From Streptococcus infantis (GTDB taxonomy: Bacteria; Bacillota; Bacilli; Lactobacillales; Streptococcaceae): a stretch of DNA of 64,000 nt. Of this stretch, positions 1 through 9,135 are shown one piece after another. Location of the stretch: assembly GCF_018499575.1 (NCBI RefSeq), contig NZ_JAHDAP010000001.1, positions 744,001 to 808,000 of the forward strand. Reading direction: 5' to 3'. The position numbers and the translations under genes are program-made. The notes beneath the pieces are model-generated. The model saw nothing but the letters and a program-made list of their open reading frames with translations, ran no database searches and was not told where the DNA came from. Numbering within the stretch: position 1 is the stretch's first letter; every line of letters begins with the position of its first letter.

Positions 1-67
1 CCTGACCAATAATAATTGGACCAGAACCAATCACCATAATTTTTTGAATATCAGTACGTTTAGGCAT
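1..67 (-). CDS. carB: Carbamoyl-phosphate synthase large subunit, N-terminal fragment
   Basis: Only the first 22 codons are in the window; the gene runs off the left edge. The reading MPKRTDIQKIMVIGSGPII is the typical CarB N-terminus, with the glycine-rich turn that opens the first preATP-grasp domain. CarB makes carbamoyl phosphate from bicarbonate, ATP and ammonia channelled from CarA. It is the last visible gene of the pyrR-pyrB-carA-carB set. A 310-base spacer separates it from carA and carries its own PyrR-like hairpin, so expression may be set separately from carA. Confidence 0.93.
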   Translation of the reverse strand, partial: MPKRTDIQKIMVIGSGPIIIGQ

Positions 68-377
68 AGTTTATGATACAAAGCCCGTCAAGAACACAGT
101 GAAAATAGGAAACTTGGTGCAGACGCCTTCAGCGTCAAATCAATGTTTATCTTTTTCACACAGTTCTTAGGGCGTGTTCACTTCCGCGAACAATGTATCT
201 TCTCCTTTCTATTCGTCGCCTCACAGAGCGACATTAAATAAGATACAAAGGACGATAAGAAAGCGACTGAATTTTAGGAAACCATAGAAGGATTTCTATC
301 CTTGTTGGTTTATCTAAATTCCGAGCTTTCCGTCCGTGTTCAATTCCATAAATTCTCCGACGATTTCTCACTCGTCT
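68..377 (-). promoter_or_regulatory. carA-carB spacer with a PyrR-type RNA hairpin
   Basis: This 310-base gap has no convincing gene. On the minus strand, bases 232-215 form a six-pair stem around the loop CUGUGA followed by GG. This is the PyrR-binding layout also seen before pyrR (3084-3101) and the uracil permease (9184-9201). A perfect seven-pair lower stem joins 240-246 to 195-201. Downstream come a GACGC/GCGTC hairpin (122-136) and a longer inverted repeat pairing AAGAAC..GTGAAAA with TTTTCAC..GTTCTT. An AAAGGAG lies inside the lower-stem region, followed by a possible 8-codon TTG-initiated uORF. No clear U-tract terminator follows, so the mechanism (attenuation, processing or translational control) is open. 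Confidence 0.6.
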
Positions 378-1457
378 TTAGTTTGCTTGTTTGAAAACTT
401 CCATCATCTCGATGAATTCATCAAATAGATAACTTGCATCATGTGGTCCAGGAGCTGCGTCTGGGTGGAATTGCACAGAGAAACCTGGTTGGTATCTGTG
501 GCGTACACCTTCGACTGACTTGTCATTGATTTCTTCATGGGTGATGATTAAGTGCTCTGGTAAATTCTCACGGCTAACTGCATAACCATGATTTTGACTA
601 GTGAAGTCCACGCGCCCAGTTGCAATTTCACGTACAGCGTGGTTAAAGCCACGGTGACCAAACTTCATTTTATAGGTCTTCGCACCATTTGCCATGGCAA
701 AGAGTTGGTGCCCCATACAGATTCCAAAGATTGGAATTTTCCCGAGAATCCCACGAATCATATCAAGAGCTTCTGGTACATCTTCTGGATTCCCAGGCCC
801 ATTTGACAACATAACTCCATCAGGATTTAAATGCAAGATTTCCTCAGCTGTAGTTGTATATGGAACTACAGTTACGTTACAATCACGTTTAGATAGTTCT
901 CGTAAAATAGAATGTTTTAGTCCAAAATCAACAAGAACAACACTTAATCCAACTCCTGGAGCAGGATAAGAAGTCTTGGTAGAAACTTGTCTGATATTGT
1001 CAGTTGGTAAGACAGTCGCTTGAAGTTGGTCCGTAATGTGGTCAATACTATCGCCAGCGTGTGTTAGAGTTGCTCGCATGGTTCCATGTTTACGGATAAT
1101 CTTTGTGAGTGCACGAGTATCAATTCCTGAAATACCAGGAATTTTCTTTGCTTTCAAGAATTCATCCAAGGTCATTTGATTACGCCAGTTGCTAGCTTTA
1201 CGTGCCTCTTCGAAAACTACAACTCCCTTACAAGTAGGACTGATAGATTCGTAGTCATCACGGTTAATCCCATAATTCCCAACTAGTGGATAAGTGAAGG
1301 TCAAGATTTGCCCATTATAAGACTGGTCAGTAATGGATTCTTGATAGCCTGTCATACCTGTGTTAAAGACAATTTCCCCTGTCACATCAATATCTGCACC
1401 AAAGGCCTTACCTTCAAAAATTGTGCCATCTTCTAAAACTAGAAGTCTTTTTGTCAT
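378..1457 (-). CDS. carA: Carbamoyl-phosphate synthase small (glutaminase) subunit
   Basis: 359 residues, full family length. The N-terminal CPSase small-chain domain covers about 1-150 and a class I glutamine amidotransferase domain about 170-355. The nucleophile is Cys247 in GICMGHQL and the catalytic His is His331 in QFHPD. CarA hydrolyses glutamine and passes ammonia to CarB for pyrimidine and arginine synthesis. The residue after HP, usually Glu of the triad, is Asp333 here. The gene follows pyrB after a 49-base gap that contains a GACGC/GCGTC hairpin close to the GAGAGGTG ribosome site, a motif repeated before carB. Confidence 0.97.
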   Translation of the reverse strand: MTKRLLVLEDGTIFEGKAFGADIDVTGEIVFNTGMTGYQESITDQSYNGQILTFTYPLVGNYGINRDDYESISPTCKGVVVFEEARKASNWRNQMTLDEFLKAKKIPGISGIDTRALTKIIRKHGTMRATLTHAGDSIDHITDQLQATVLPTDNIRQVSTKTSYPAPGVGLSVVLVDFGLKHSILRELSKRDCNVTVVPYTTTAEEILHLNPDGVMLSNGPGNPEDVPEALDMIRGILGKIPIFGICMGHQLFAMANGAKTYKMKFGHRGFNHAVREIATGRVDFTSQNHGYAVSRENLPEHLIITHEEINDKSVEGVRHRYQPGFSVQFHPDAAPGPHDASYLFDEFIEMMEVFKQAN

Positions 1458-1506
1458 ATTTTCACCTCTCGTGGACGCTCACTGGCGTCTTTTAACGTTT
1501 TGTGTC

Positions 1507-2430
1507 TTATTTGGCTTTTCTACTTGCCAATACGGATTCTAAAATTGCCATTCGAACAAAGACCCCATTGGTCATTTGTTGGACAATGCGTGATTTTGGT
1601 GCCTCAACCAAGTGGTCAGCAATTTCTACATCTCGATTCACTGGAGCCGGATGCATAATGATTGCTTTTTCTTTTAAGCGATTGTAGCGCTCTTGGTTCA
1701 AGCCATGTTGAGCATGATAGCCTTCCTTTGAGAAGATCGCTCCACTTTCGTGACGTTCATGTTGAACTCGAAGCAACATCAGAACATCCACCTGATCAAC
1801 AATCTCATCAATGGTTACAAACTGTCCGTAGTCTGCAAACTCTTGACTTCTCCATTCCTCAGGTCCTGCAAAGTAAAGTTCCGCTCCCAAGCGCTTCAGA
1901 ATTTGCATATTGGACTTAGCCACACGTGAATGGTCCAAATCACCAGCAATCGCAACCTTGAGCCCTTCAAAACGACCAAATTCTTGGTAAATTGTCATCA
2001 AATCAAGCAAGCTCTGGCTAGGATGTTGCCCTGATCCATCACCACCATTGATAATCGATGTCGTAATGGTTGGACTCGCAATCAATTCTCTGTAGTAATC
2101 AACCTCTGGATGACGAATAACGCAGACATCTACACCAAGAGCAGACAAGGTAAGGATTGTATCATAGAGTGTCTCCCCCTTGTTGACTGAGCTTGTATTC
2201 ACATCAAAGTCCAGTCGCTCCAATCCCAATTTAATCTCAGCAACTTCGAAAGACTTATGCGTTCTTGTCGAATTTTCAAAGAAAAGATTGGAAACAATAG
2301 GATGGTCTTCGTAGGGTAACTGAGCACCGTTTTTAAACTCGATCCCTCGTTTAATCAATTTCATAACCTGATCCACAGTGAGATCTTCCATGGACACCAC
2401 ATGTTTGAGTGCTTGTTGATTTTCTGACAT
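1507..2430 (-). CDS. pyrB: Aspartate carbamoyltransferase catalytic subunit
   Basis: 307 residues. It condenses carbamoyl phosphate with aspartate, the committed step of UMP synthesis. The carbamoyl-phosphate loop is [13 protein letters not shown] (about 50-62), the HPSQSLLDL motif lies near 136-144, and the C-terminal [10 protein letters not shown] segment forms part of the aspartate site. There is no pyrI, as expected for the class B enzymes of Firmicutes. It lies 17 bases downstream of pyrR in the same transcription unit and is therefore expected to be under PyrR attenuation. Confidence 0.97.
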   Translation of the reverse strand: MSENQQALKHVVSMEDLTVDQVMKLIKRGIEFKNGAQLPYEDHPIVSNLFFENSTRTHKSFEVAEIKLGLERLDFDVNTSSVNKGETLYDTILTLSALGVDVCVIRHPEVDYYRELIASPTITTSIINGGDGSGQHPSQSLLDLMTIYQEFGRFEGLKVAIAGDLDHSRVAKSNMQILKRLGAELYFAGPEEWRSQEFADYGQFVTIDEIVDQVDVLMLLRVQHERHESGAIFSKEGYHAQHGLNQERYNRLKEKAIIMHPAPVNRDVEIADHLVEAPKSRIVQQMTNGVFVRMAILESVLASRKAK

Positions 2431-2447
2431 GGCTACTCCTTTAGCTA

Positions 2448-3126
<679 letters not shown>

Positions 3127-3155
3127 ACTATATCACAAAGCCTAGTGCAAAGCAA
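3127..3155 (-). promoter_or_regulatory. Promoter of the pyr operon
   Basis: Minus-strand TATAGT (3132-3127) is preceded by TGA, giving an extended -10. TTGCTT (3155-3150) lies 17 bases upstream. The PyrR attenuator starts a few bases downstream. Confidence 0.7.
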
Positions 3156-3178
3156 GTAAAAACATTCAATGTTTGGCC

Positions 3179-3808
3179 TTATAATGAACTAAAATCGTAT
3201 AACTGTGGATAGTGTTCGCATTCTGGATTTTTGGGATGACAGATAGCACGACCAAAGTAAATCATGGCCTGATGCGCCGCCAACCACTTTTCTGGTGGCA
3301 AGACATCCATGACACGTTTTTCAACTTCTAATGGTGTAGCTGATTTTTTAACAATGTCATGGTGTTTGCAAATGCGCTCCACATGGGTATCTACCGCAAA
3401 AGCTGGAATTCCAAAACCCACACTCATGACTACATTAGCCGTTTTACGCCCAACTCCCGCCAAACTTTCTAATTCTTCTCTAGTCTGAGGAACTTGACCA
3501 TCAAAATCTTCTAATAACTGTTGCGCACATTTTTTAAGAAATTTTGCTTTATTTCGATACAGACCTAAACGAGAAATATGTTTAGCAATGTCACTCTCAC
3601 TTGCGTCCGCCATGGCTTGAGGCGTAGGGAAGGCTTCAAAAAGAGCTGGAGTCGCCTTGTTTACTGCCGCATCTGTCGTCTGAGCAGACAACATAACTGC
3701 AACTAAAAGTTCAAAATGATTGCGAAAATCTAGACTAGGTTTTGCATCTGGAAAAAGAGCTATAATTTCCTCAATGACATGACGGGCACGTTTCTTGGAT
3801 AAAACCAT
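3179..3808 (-). CDS. nth: Endonuclease III-like DNA glycosylase lacking the full iron-sulfur ligand set
   Basis: 209 residues. It is a base-excision repair glycosylase/AP lyase for oxidised pyrimidines. The helix-hairpin-helix is LAGVGRKTANVV (116-127) with the lyase Lys122, and the activating Asp140 is in VDTHVER. The C-terminal cluster motif of the family, C-x6-C-x2-C-x5-C, is only half present: Cys190 and Cys197 remain, while Tyr200 and Phe206 stand where the last two cysteines should be. From memory this loss is usual in streptococci. It starts directly after the upstream YceD gene stop, so the two are probably co-transcribed. Confidence 0.93.
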   Translation of the reverse strand: MVLSKKRARHVIEEIIALFPDAKPSLDFRNHFELLVAVMLSAQTTDAAVNKATPALFEAFPTPQAMADASESDIAKHISRLGLYRNKAKFLKKCAQQLLEDFDGQVPQTREELESLAGVGRKTANVVMSVGFGIPAFAVDTHVERICKHHDIVKKSATPLEVEKRVMDVLPPEKWLAAHQAMIYFGRAICHPKNPECEHYPQLYDFSSL

Positions 3809-4351
3809 CTATTCGTCTCCATCAAACAGTCCTTGTAAACCTGCAAAAGGACTACTTTCTTCTTTCTTGACTGCTTGTTGAGCTTGATATTCTTCCTCAG
3901 TCATGATTTGCCAATCATTTCCAGAAACAAATCCCTGACCTGCTTCTTCTTCTGCCGTTAAGACCTTGATTGGAATGTTTAGCAAGATATTATCCGAAAC
4001 ACTTTCAGCCAGGTCGATTTCACCATTTTCGATAGGTAAAACCAAGTCATCATCAAGAACTTCTTGGTCCAGATGATTAGTAGCACCTTCCATAAAGACT
4101 TCTGTCACTGGATAAGACTCTGCTAACTCAACAGGTTCCATACTACGGCTAGAAGCAAGAACTATAATGTAAGATAGTTGATAATCTAGGAAATACATAC
4201 GGTCTTCGTACTGAACTTTTCCTACTGCGACAATATCTTTTACATCTAAAATTTCTTGGTTACGCTCACGTAAGTCAGCTGACAGGTCTAGAGTTTGCTC
4301 AAAATACAAACCTTCAGGCTGCTTACGAACTTCTTGAATATTTAATTTCAT
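3809..4351 (-). CDS. YceD/DUF177-family protein
   Basis: 180 residues, acidic, with the DUF177 (YceD) pattern: an N-terminal IQEVRKQPEGL segment and a central DIVAVGKVQY strand. In many bacteria this family sits before rpmF and is linked to 23S rRNA or ribosome biogenesis, but the rpmF partner is absent here and nth follows instead. The start is supported by GGAGG eight bases upstream. Cytosolic; no membrane segment. The molecular role is not established from the sequence. Confidence 0.82.
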   Translation of the reverse strand: MKLNIQEVRKQPEGLYFEQTLDLSADLRERNQEILDVKDIVAVGKVQYEDRMYFLDYQLSYIIVLASSRSMEPVELAESYPVTEVFMEGATNHLDQEVLDDDLVLPIENGEIDLAESVSDNILLNIPIKVLTAEEEAGQGFVSGNDWQIMTEEEYQAQQAVKKEESSPFAGLQGLFDGDE

Positions 4352-4456
4352 ACTTCCTCCATAAAGATTTACTCACTTGATTATACCATGAAAGGAGGCC
4401 AAGTAAAGCCTCTAAACTTTTAAAACATCTTTCTGTGTTTTTTTGATATATTTATT

Positions 4457-4484
4457 ATGACAAATTTATTTTTTGTGCTATACT
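4457..4484 (+). promoter_or_regulatory. Promoter of the 109-residue orphan gene
   Basis: TGC-TATACT is an extended -10 (4476-4484), with ATGACA (4457-4462) 16 bases upstream. AAAGGAGG follows just before the ATG at 4521. Confidence 0.65.
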
Positions 4485-4520
4485 ATAGGCATCAATACAT
4501 GAGCAAAGGAGGACGCTCAT

Positions 4521-4850
4521 ATGGAAGACAAAGCTCTTTTAACAGAAGCCTATCAGCTCGTTTCAAAATTAAACCAAACAATACAAAGTTGTAAACAGGG
4601 ATTGCCAGATGATCTACGCTTACAGCAAAATATAGACGAAATTCTCAGAGCACTTAAAAAAGCTGACGAACTAGACAACGCCATCTTAATTGAACTGGAA
4701 ACTTTTTACCAACGGACTAGTCTTTTGATTGGACTTGGTTCACTGAAATTAAATGACCATGCCCGCACTGCTTGGCGAAACTATGACAAGTTCCACTACG
4801 ATCACGTTAAACATACGTTGACACTTTATGGACCTGTTTTTGGTCTTTAA
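4521..4850 (+). CDS. Conserved hypothetical small helical protein
   Basis: 109 residues, preceded by AAAGGAGG and its own promoter, so it is a real gene. The sequence is mostly amphipathic helix (residues 1-60 with leucine-rich heptads), then a basic-aromatic C-terminal part with TAWRNYDKFHYDH. There is no signal peptide, no transmembrane span and no cysteines. Size and helix content recall small bacteriocin-immunity four-helix bundles, but I see no diagnostic motif and do not assign that function. It stands alone between divergent yceD-nth and the ABC-F gene, which has its own promoter 26 bases later. Confidence 0.75.
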   Translation: MEDKALLTEAYQLVSKLNQTIQSCKQGLPDDLRLQQNIDEILRALKKADELDNAILIELETFYQRTSLLIGLGSLKLNDHARTAWRNYDKFHYDHVKHTLTLYGPVFGL

Positions 4851-4875
4851 AAATAGAGGATTTTCTGTCTAAATC

Positions 4876-4904
4876 TTGACAAATTTTTTCAAAAAGAGTA
4901 TGAT
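4876..4904 (+). promoter_or_regulatory. Promoter of the ABC-F attenuator leader
   Basis: A perfect TTGACA (4876-4881), a 17-base spacer and TATGAT (4899-4904). Predicted transcription starts near 4911, giving a leader of about 215 bases before the ABC-F start codon. Confidence 0.85.
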
Positions 4905-4935
4905 GATTCCAACAATACTCGGAGGTAAGGGAGAC

Positions 4936-4947
4936 ATGAACAACTAA
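4936..4947 (+). CDS. Three-codon leader uORF (Met-Asn-Asn-stop)
   Basis: ATG-AAC-AAC-TAA preceded by GGAGG (4921-4925) and AAGGGAG. It begins about 25 bases after the predicted transcription start. The stop codon abuts the 5' arm of the hairpin at 4948-4982, so a ribosome held here by an antibiotic would cover that arm. Very short uORFs of this kind control other antibiotic-resistance ABC-F genes. It is inferred from layout only. Confidence 0.6.
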   Translation: MNN

Positions 4948-5091
4948 GTCTATCAAATAAAGGACCTTTATTTAGTAGATCTTGTTTCTGTCTCTTTTTG
5001 TGCGCTCTTTTTTCTGCTGGATTTTCAGCCCTTTTAAAAGAGGATTTTTTGACATAGACAATTGGCTCTACTAGGTAAAGTAGAGCTTTTT
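4948..5091 (+). promoter_or_regulatory. Attenuator: anti-antiterminator, antiterminator segment and terminator before the ABC-F gene
   Basis: A hairpin pairs AAATAAAGG (4955-4963) with CCTTTATTT (4965-4973) and extends outward to 4948 and 4982. Its 3' side includes TAGTAGA (4973-4979), complementary to TCTACTA (5067-5073) in the 5' arm of the terminator GCTCTACT/AGTAGAGC (5065-5072 with 5079-5086) plus TTTTT. The two pairings exclude each other, which is the expected geometry for ribosome-mediated attenuation. Confidence 0.72.
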
Positions 5092-5127
5092 GTTATGCAC
5101 TATGGACATTCTAGAAAGGGTAACAAT

Positions 5128-6654
5128 ATGATAAAAATCAATCATCTGACCATCACACAAAACAAAGATTTAAGAGACCTTATTTCCGATTTAAATATGA
5201 CTATCCAAGACGGAGAAAAGGTCGCTATTATCGGTGAAGAAGGAAATGGAAAATCAACCTTACTTAAAACTTTAATGGGAGAAAAATTAGCTGATTTCTC
5301 TATCAAGGGAGACATTCAGTCTGACCTTCAGTCTCTGGCCTACATTCCCCAGCATCTCCCTGAAGAACTGAAGAAAAAATCTTTACAGGACTACTTCTTT
5401 TTAGAGTCTACTGATTTGGACTACAGCATTCTCTATCGCTTGGCTGAGGAATTGCATTTTGATAGCAATCGTTTTTCTAGTGACCAAGAGATTGGCAATT
5501 TATCAGGAGGCGAAGCCTTAAAAATTCAGCTCATCCATGAGTTGGCTAAACCCTTTGAGATTCTATTTTTAGATGAACCTTCAAACGACCTAGATCTTGA
5601 GACGATTGATTGGCTAAAAGGTCAGATACAGAAGCTTAGGCAAACAGTTATTTTCATTTCTCATGATGAAGACTTTCTCTCTCAAACGGCAGACACCATT
5701 ATCCACTTACGACTAGTCAAGCATCGAAAGGAAGCTGAAACCCTAGTCGAACATTTAGATTATGATTGCTATAGTGAACAGAGAAAGGCTAATTTTGCTA
5801 GACAAAGCCAGCAAGCTGCTAATGACCAACGAGTCTATGAAAAAACCATGGAAAAGCATCGCCGAGTTAAGCAAAACGTAGAAACTGCTTTACGTAACAC
5901 TAAAGATAGTACTGTCGGGCGACTACTGGCTAAAAAGATGAAAAATGTTCTTTCTCAAGAAAAACGCTACGAAAAAGCAGCTCAGTCCATGACCCAAAAG
6001 CCACTTGAAGAGGAACAAATCCAACTTTTCTTTTCAGATATAGAGCCATTAGCGGCTTCAAAAGTCTTAGTTCGACTGGAAAATGAGACTTTATCTATTG
6101 GCGAGCGAATTTTGGCTCAGGGGCTACAATTAACTGTCCGTGGTCAAGAAAAAATCGGCATTATCGGTCCAAATGGCGTTGGCAAATCCACTCTTTTAGC
6201 AAAGTTACATCAACTACTAAGTGGCAAAAGAGAGATTTCGCTTGGATTTATGCCACAAGACTACCAAGAAACACTGCAATTGAATCTATCCCCAGTAGAA
6301 TTTCTCAGCCAAACTGGACACAAAGAGGAAATACAGAAAATCCAATCTCACTTAGCCAGTCTTAATTTCAGCTATCCAGAGATGCACCCCCAAATCCACT
6401 CTTTATCTGGAGGTCAACAAGGTAAACTCCTTCTTTTGAATTTAGTGCTGCGAAAACCAAACTTTCTCCTTCTGGATGAACCCACACGAAATTTTTCTCC
6501 AACTTCTCAACCAGAAATCAGAAAACTCTTTGCCAATTATCCTGGTGGTCTGGTCACTGTTTCGCATGATCGACGTTTCTTAAAAGAGGTCTGTACGAGT
6601 ATCTATAGTCTGACAGAGCATGGTTTAGAAGTAGTTGATTTACAAGAACTTTAA
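5128..6654 (+). CDS. ARE-type ABC-F ribosome protection protein
   Basis: 508 residues from ATG 5128, chosen because it has GAAAGGG upstream and because any earlier start would lie within the terminator hairpin. Two ABC domains are joined by a basic linker and there are no membrane spans. Domain 1 has GEEGNGKST, LSGGEALK and FLDEPSND; domain 2 has GPNGVGKST, LSGGQQGK and LLLDEPTRNFSP. The DEPTRN-FSP Walker B extension is characteristic of Vga/Lsa-like resistance ABC-F proteins. These bind the ribosomal E site and dislodge lincosamides, pleuromutilins or streptogramins. The attenuator upstream supports drug-inducible expression. The exact drug range cannot be read from the sequence. Confidence 0.88.
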   Translation: MIKINHLTITQNKDLRDLISDLNMTIQDGEKVAIIGEEGNGKSTLLKTLMGEKLADFSIKGDIQSDLQSLAYIPQHLPEELKKKSLQDYFFLESTDLDYSILYRLAEELHFDSNRFSSDQEIGNLSGGEALKIQLIHELAKPFEILFLDEPSNDLDLETIDWLKGQIQKLRQTVIFISHDEDFLSQTADTIIHLRLVKHRKEAETLVEHLDYDCYSEQRKANFARQSQQAANDQRVYEKTMEKHRRVKQNVETALRNTKDSTVGRLLAKKMKNVLSQEKRYEKAAQSMTQKPLEEEQIQLFFSDIEPLAASKVLVRLENETLSIGERILAQGLQLTVRGQEKIGIIGPNGVGKSTLLAKLHQLLSGKREISLGFMPQDYQETLQLNLSPVEFLSQTGHKEEIQKIQSHLASLNFSYPEMHPQIHSLSGGQQGKLLLLNLVLRKPNFLLLDEPTRNFSPTSQPEIRKLFANYPGGLVTVSHDRRFLKEVCTSIYSLTEHGLEVVDLQEL

Positions 6655-6666
6655 CTTTTGGAAATA

Positions 6667-6699
6667 AAACATCCAGAGGAAAACCTCTGGATGTTTTTT
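6667..6699. terminator. Bidirectional terminator between the ABC-F gene and htpX
   Basis: AAACATCCAGAGG and CCTCTGGATGTTT form a 13-pair stem with a four-base loop and T-runs in both directions. It serves the convergent ABC-F and htpX genes and overlaps the htpX stop codon. Confidence 0.92.
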
Positions 6700-7597
6700 A
6701 CATATGTTTCAAACGCTCAATTCGTTCTGAAATGGGTGGATGGGTATAGAATAGTTTTTTTAAGAAGCCTCTCTTTTGAGGATCGTTAATATAAAGTGCA
6801 CTACTAGCATCATCCACATGATGACTCATGGGTTGACTATTGTCTAATTTTTGTAAAGCATTAATCATCCCTTGGGGATTACGAGTCAATTCTACACTTG
6901 AGGCATCTGCTAGAAATTCTCGTTGGCGAGAAATGGCTAACTGTACCAAAGTTGCTGCAAGAGGTGCCAAAACTATGGCTAGGAGAGAAATGACTAACAT
7001 AATCACTTCAAGTCCTCCACTGTCACGGTCACTATTTCTTCTACTACGTGATGCTCCACCCCACCACATCATACGACCAGCCATACTAGATAAAAGGGTA
7101 ATGGCACTGGCAAGAGCAACAGCAATGGTAGAGATTCGAATATCTAAGTTGCGAATATGACTAACTTCATGCCCGATTACAGCTTCTAATTCCTCACGAT
7201 TCATGATCTCTAGAAGTCCTGATGTCGCTGCAACAGCAGCATTTTGAGGATTCGAACCTGTGGCGAAAGCATTCAAACCCGGGTCATCAATTACATAAAC
7301 TCGTGGCATAGGAATTTGCGCCACCATAGCCATATCCTCAACAACATGATAGAGAACAGGTTCTTCATTCCTGTCAACTTCACGCGCACCATTCATACTC
7401 ATGACAATCTCTGTAGATTGAAAAATCATGGTCAAGGCATAGATGAAACCGATAATCATGGCTATAGTCACGCCCCCAAATCCTGAGTTCATGAAAAGAT
7501 ATCCAACTGCATAACCTACAATAGCTAACAAAAGAAAGAAAATAATTAATAAAACCCAAGTTTTGCGTTTATTACTAGCGATTTGTTTGTACAGCAT
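6698..7597 (-). CDS. htpX: Membrane zinc metalloprotease HtpX
   Basis: 299 residues from the ATG at 7597; an in-frame GTG three codons earlier overlaps the lemA stop and is less likely. M48 family. Two N-terminal transmembrane helices (about 15-35 and 45-65) precede the HEVSH zinc motif (about 143-147), two further hydrophobic segments, and the third-ligand motif REFLADASS (about 227-235). It degrades misfolded membrane proteins with its active site facing the cytosol. It follows lemA with no real gap, a pairing conserved in streptococci. Confidence 0.95.
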   Translation of the reverse strand: MLYKQIASNKRKTWVLLIIFFLLLAIVGYAVGYLFMNSGFGGVTIAMIIGFIYALTMIFQSTEIVMSMNGAREVDRNEEPVLYHVVEDMAMVAQIPMPRVYVIDDPGLNAFATGSNPQNAAVAATSGLLEIMNREELEAVIGHEVSHIRNLDIRISTIAVALASAITLLSSMAGRMMWWGGASRSRRNSDRDSGGLEVIMLVISLLAIVLAPLAATLVQLAISRQREFLADASSVELTRNPQGMINALQKLDNSQPMSHHVDDASSALYINDPQKRGFLKKLFYTHPPISERIERLKHM

Positions 7598-7598
7598 C

Positions 7599-8159
7599 TT
7601 AGTCACCTAAACCACTAAAATCAACTCTAGGAACAGCCTTTTCTTCTTCTGGAGTCTGAAGGAAATCCGCTGCCTTGAAGCCAAAGATAGCCGCAACCAG
7701 ATTACTTGGGAAGGTTTCTAATTTAACATTGTAGTTGCTAACGACACTGTTATAAAGTTGGCGAGAATATGATATTTTGTTTTCTGTGTTAGTCAGTTCT
7801 TCTTGTAAGTGAGCAAAGTTGCCACTAGCCTTCAAGTCAGGATAGTTCTCTGCAACCGCAAAGATACCAGATATCTGACGAGTCAGTGCATCACTAGCTT
7901 TCATGGCTTCTGCAGGTGTAGTTGCTGCAGCTACTTGTCTACGGAGTTCAGTCACCTTTTCAAGAGTAGAACTTTCGTATTTAGCATAACCTTTTACTGT
8001 TTCAATTAAGTTTGGTAAGAGATCATTTCGACGCTTCAACTGAACATCAATCTGACTCCAAGCTTCCTTGGTCTGCATACGATTTTTCACCAAACCGTTA
8101 TAGCTAACAATCAAAAAAATAACAATCAGAGCCGAAACTCCAAGAATAATCCAAGTCAT
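7599..8159 (-). CDS. lemA: LemA family protein
   Basis: 186 residues. It has one N-terminal transmembrane helix (about 3-20), then a long coiled-coil/helical domain with the family signature [21 protein letters not shown] and the C-terminal [16 protein letters not shown] segment (here [12 protein letters not shown]). The biochemical role is unclear; co-occurrence with htpX suggests envelope quality control. It has AGGAA before the start and is followed at once by htpX, forming a two-gene operon. Confidence 0.93.
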   Translation of the reverse strand: MTWIILGVSALIVIFLIVSYNGLVKNRMQTKEAWSQIDVQLKRRNDLLPNLIETVKGYAKYESSTLEKVTELRRQVAAATTPAEAMKASDALTRQISGIFAVAENYPDLKASGNFAHLQEELTNTENKISYSRQLYNSVVSNYNVKLETFPSNLVAAIFGFKAADFLQTPEEEKAVPRVDFSGLGD

Positions 8160-8217
8160 AATCTTATTCCTTTCTGCTTTTAGATTAGTACAAGTATATC
8201 AAATTTCCATGTTTTTG

Positions 8218-8226
8218 TGGTAAAAT
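8218..8226 (+). promoter_or_regulatory. Extended -10 of rsmG
   Basis: TGG-TAAAAT at 8218-8226. Predicted transcription begins near 8233, which excludes the in-frame ATG at 8230 and supports the ATG at 8254 with AAGAAGGA before it. Confidence 0.6.
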
Positions 8227-8253
8227 AAGATGATATACAAGAAGGATATAACT

Positions 8254-8967
8254 ATGAAACCAGAAACTTTTTACTCACTACTTGACCAACAGAATATTAA
8301 TCTTACTGAACAGCAAAAATTTCAATTTGAGCGCTATTTCGAACTCTTAGTCGAGTGGAATGAAAAAATCAACTTGACTGCAATTACTGAAAAGGAAGAG
8401 GTTTACCTTAAACACTTTTATGATTCCATCGCTCCTATCCTACAAGGGTTGATAGAAAACCAAGAAATTAAGTTACTTGATATTGGCGCTGGTGCAGGAT
8501 TCCCAAGTCTCCCTATGAAGATTCTCTACCCTCAGCTAGATGTGACCATCATTGATTCACTGAATAAGCGCATTAACTTCCTTCAGCTTCTGGCTGAGGA
8601 ACTTGATTTAGAAGGGGTTCATTTCTACCATGGACGCGCAGAAGACTTTGCCCAAGACAAGAATTTCCGTGCCCAATTTGACATTGTAACAGCACGCGCG
8701 GTTGCCCGCATGCAGGTTCTCTCTGAGTTAACCATTCCCTATCTTAAAGTTGGTGGAAAACTTTTGGCCCTTAAGGCCAGTAATGCCCCTGAGGAATTGA
8801 CAGAATCCAAAAATGCTCTCAACCTTCTCTTTAGTAAAGTTGAAGACAACATCAGCTACACACTTCCTAATGGTGACCCTCGCTACATCACTGTGGTTGA
8901 AAAGAAAAAGGAAACTCCAAACAAATATCCCCGTAAGGCGGGCATGCCAAATAAACGCCCACTTTAA
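8254..8967 (+). CDS. rsmG: 16S rRNA (guanine527-N7)-methyltransferase
   Basis: 237 residues from ATG 8254. A class I SAM methyltransferase with motif [15 protein letters not shown] (about 70-83), the acidic loop [10 protein letters not shown] and ITARAVA-like catalytic segment (VTARAVARM, about 147-155). It methylates G527 of 16S rRNA; loss gives low-level streptomycin resistance. It ends in a basic tail, [15 protein letters not shown]. The start was chosen from the ribosome site and the family length of about 237. Confidence 0.96.
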   Translation: MKPETFYSLLDQQNINLTEQQKFQFERYFELLVEWNEKINLTAITEKEEVYLKHFYDSIAPILQGLIENQEIKLLDIGAGAGFPSLPMKILYPQLDVTIIDSLNKRINFLQLLAEELDLEGVHFYHGRAEDFAQDKNFRAQFDIVTARAVARMQVLSELTIPYLKVGGKLLALKASNAPEELTESKNALNLLFSKVEDNISYTLPNGDPRYITVVEKKKETPNKYPRKAGMPNKRPL

Positions 8968-8985
8968 AAATTTTAAAAATATACC

Positions 8986-9135
8986 ACAAAATCTTGCCTC
9001 GCTTTCTCATTTCAAGGCTCGGGAAAAAATGATTTACAAAATCATACCTCGCGTCTTTGTTTCTTGGCTCGGGAAAAAATGATTTACAAAATCTCACCTC
9101 GCTTTCTCATTTCAAGGCTCAGGAAAAATTCGTTT
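8986..9135. repeat. Three tandem 50-bp repeats upstream of the uracil permease promoter
   Basis: Units 8986-9035, 9036-9085 and 9086-9135 are each exactly 50 bp and begin with ACAAAATC. Units 1 and 3 are nearly identical; unit 2 diverges in its middle. Every junction forms a small palindrome around TTTACA. The last one expands to a 27-bp inverted repeat (9124-9150) whose centre is the -35 box of the permease promoter. No protein reading is plausible across the units. Confidence 0.88.

Noticed and set aside
588..969. Plus-strand open frames across carA
   Set aside because: They lie opposite carA, have no ribosome site and read as low-complexity shadows of the real gene.
5062..5127. Extended N-terminus of the ABC-F protein
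   Set aside because: The extra 22 codons lie across the intrinsic terminator and lack a ribosome site; ATG 5128 has one and matches the family.
8813..9097. Open frames across the 50-bp tandem repeats
   Set aside because: Both strands stay open only because the repeat unit lacks stops in some frames; no start signals or protein-like composition.
8986..9135. CRISPR-like array
   Set aside because: Units are directly adjacent with no unique spacers and only three copies; no cas genes are present.
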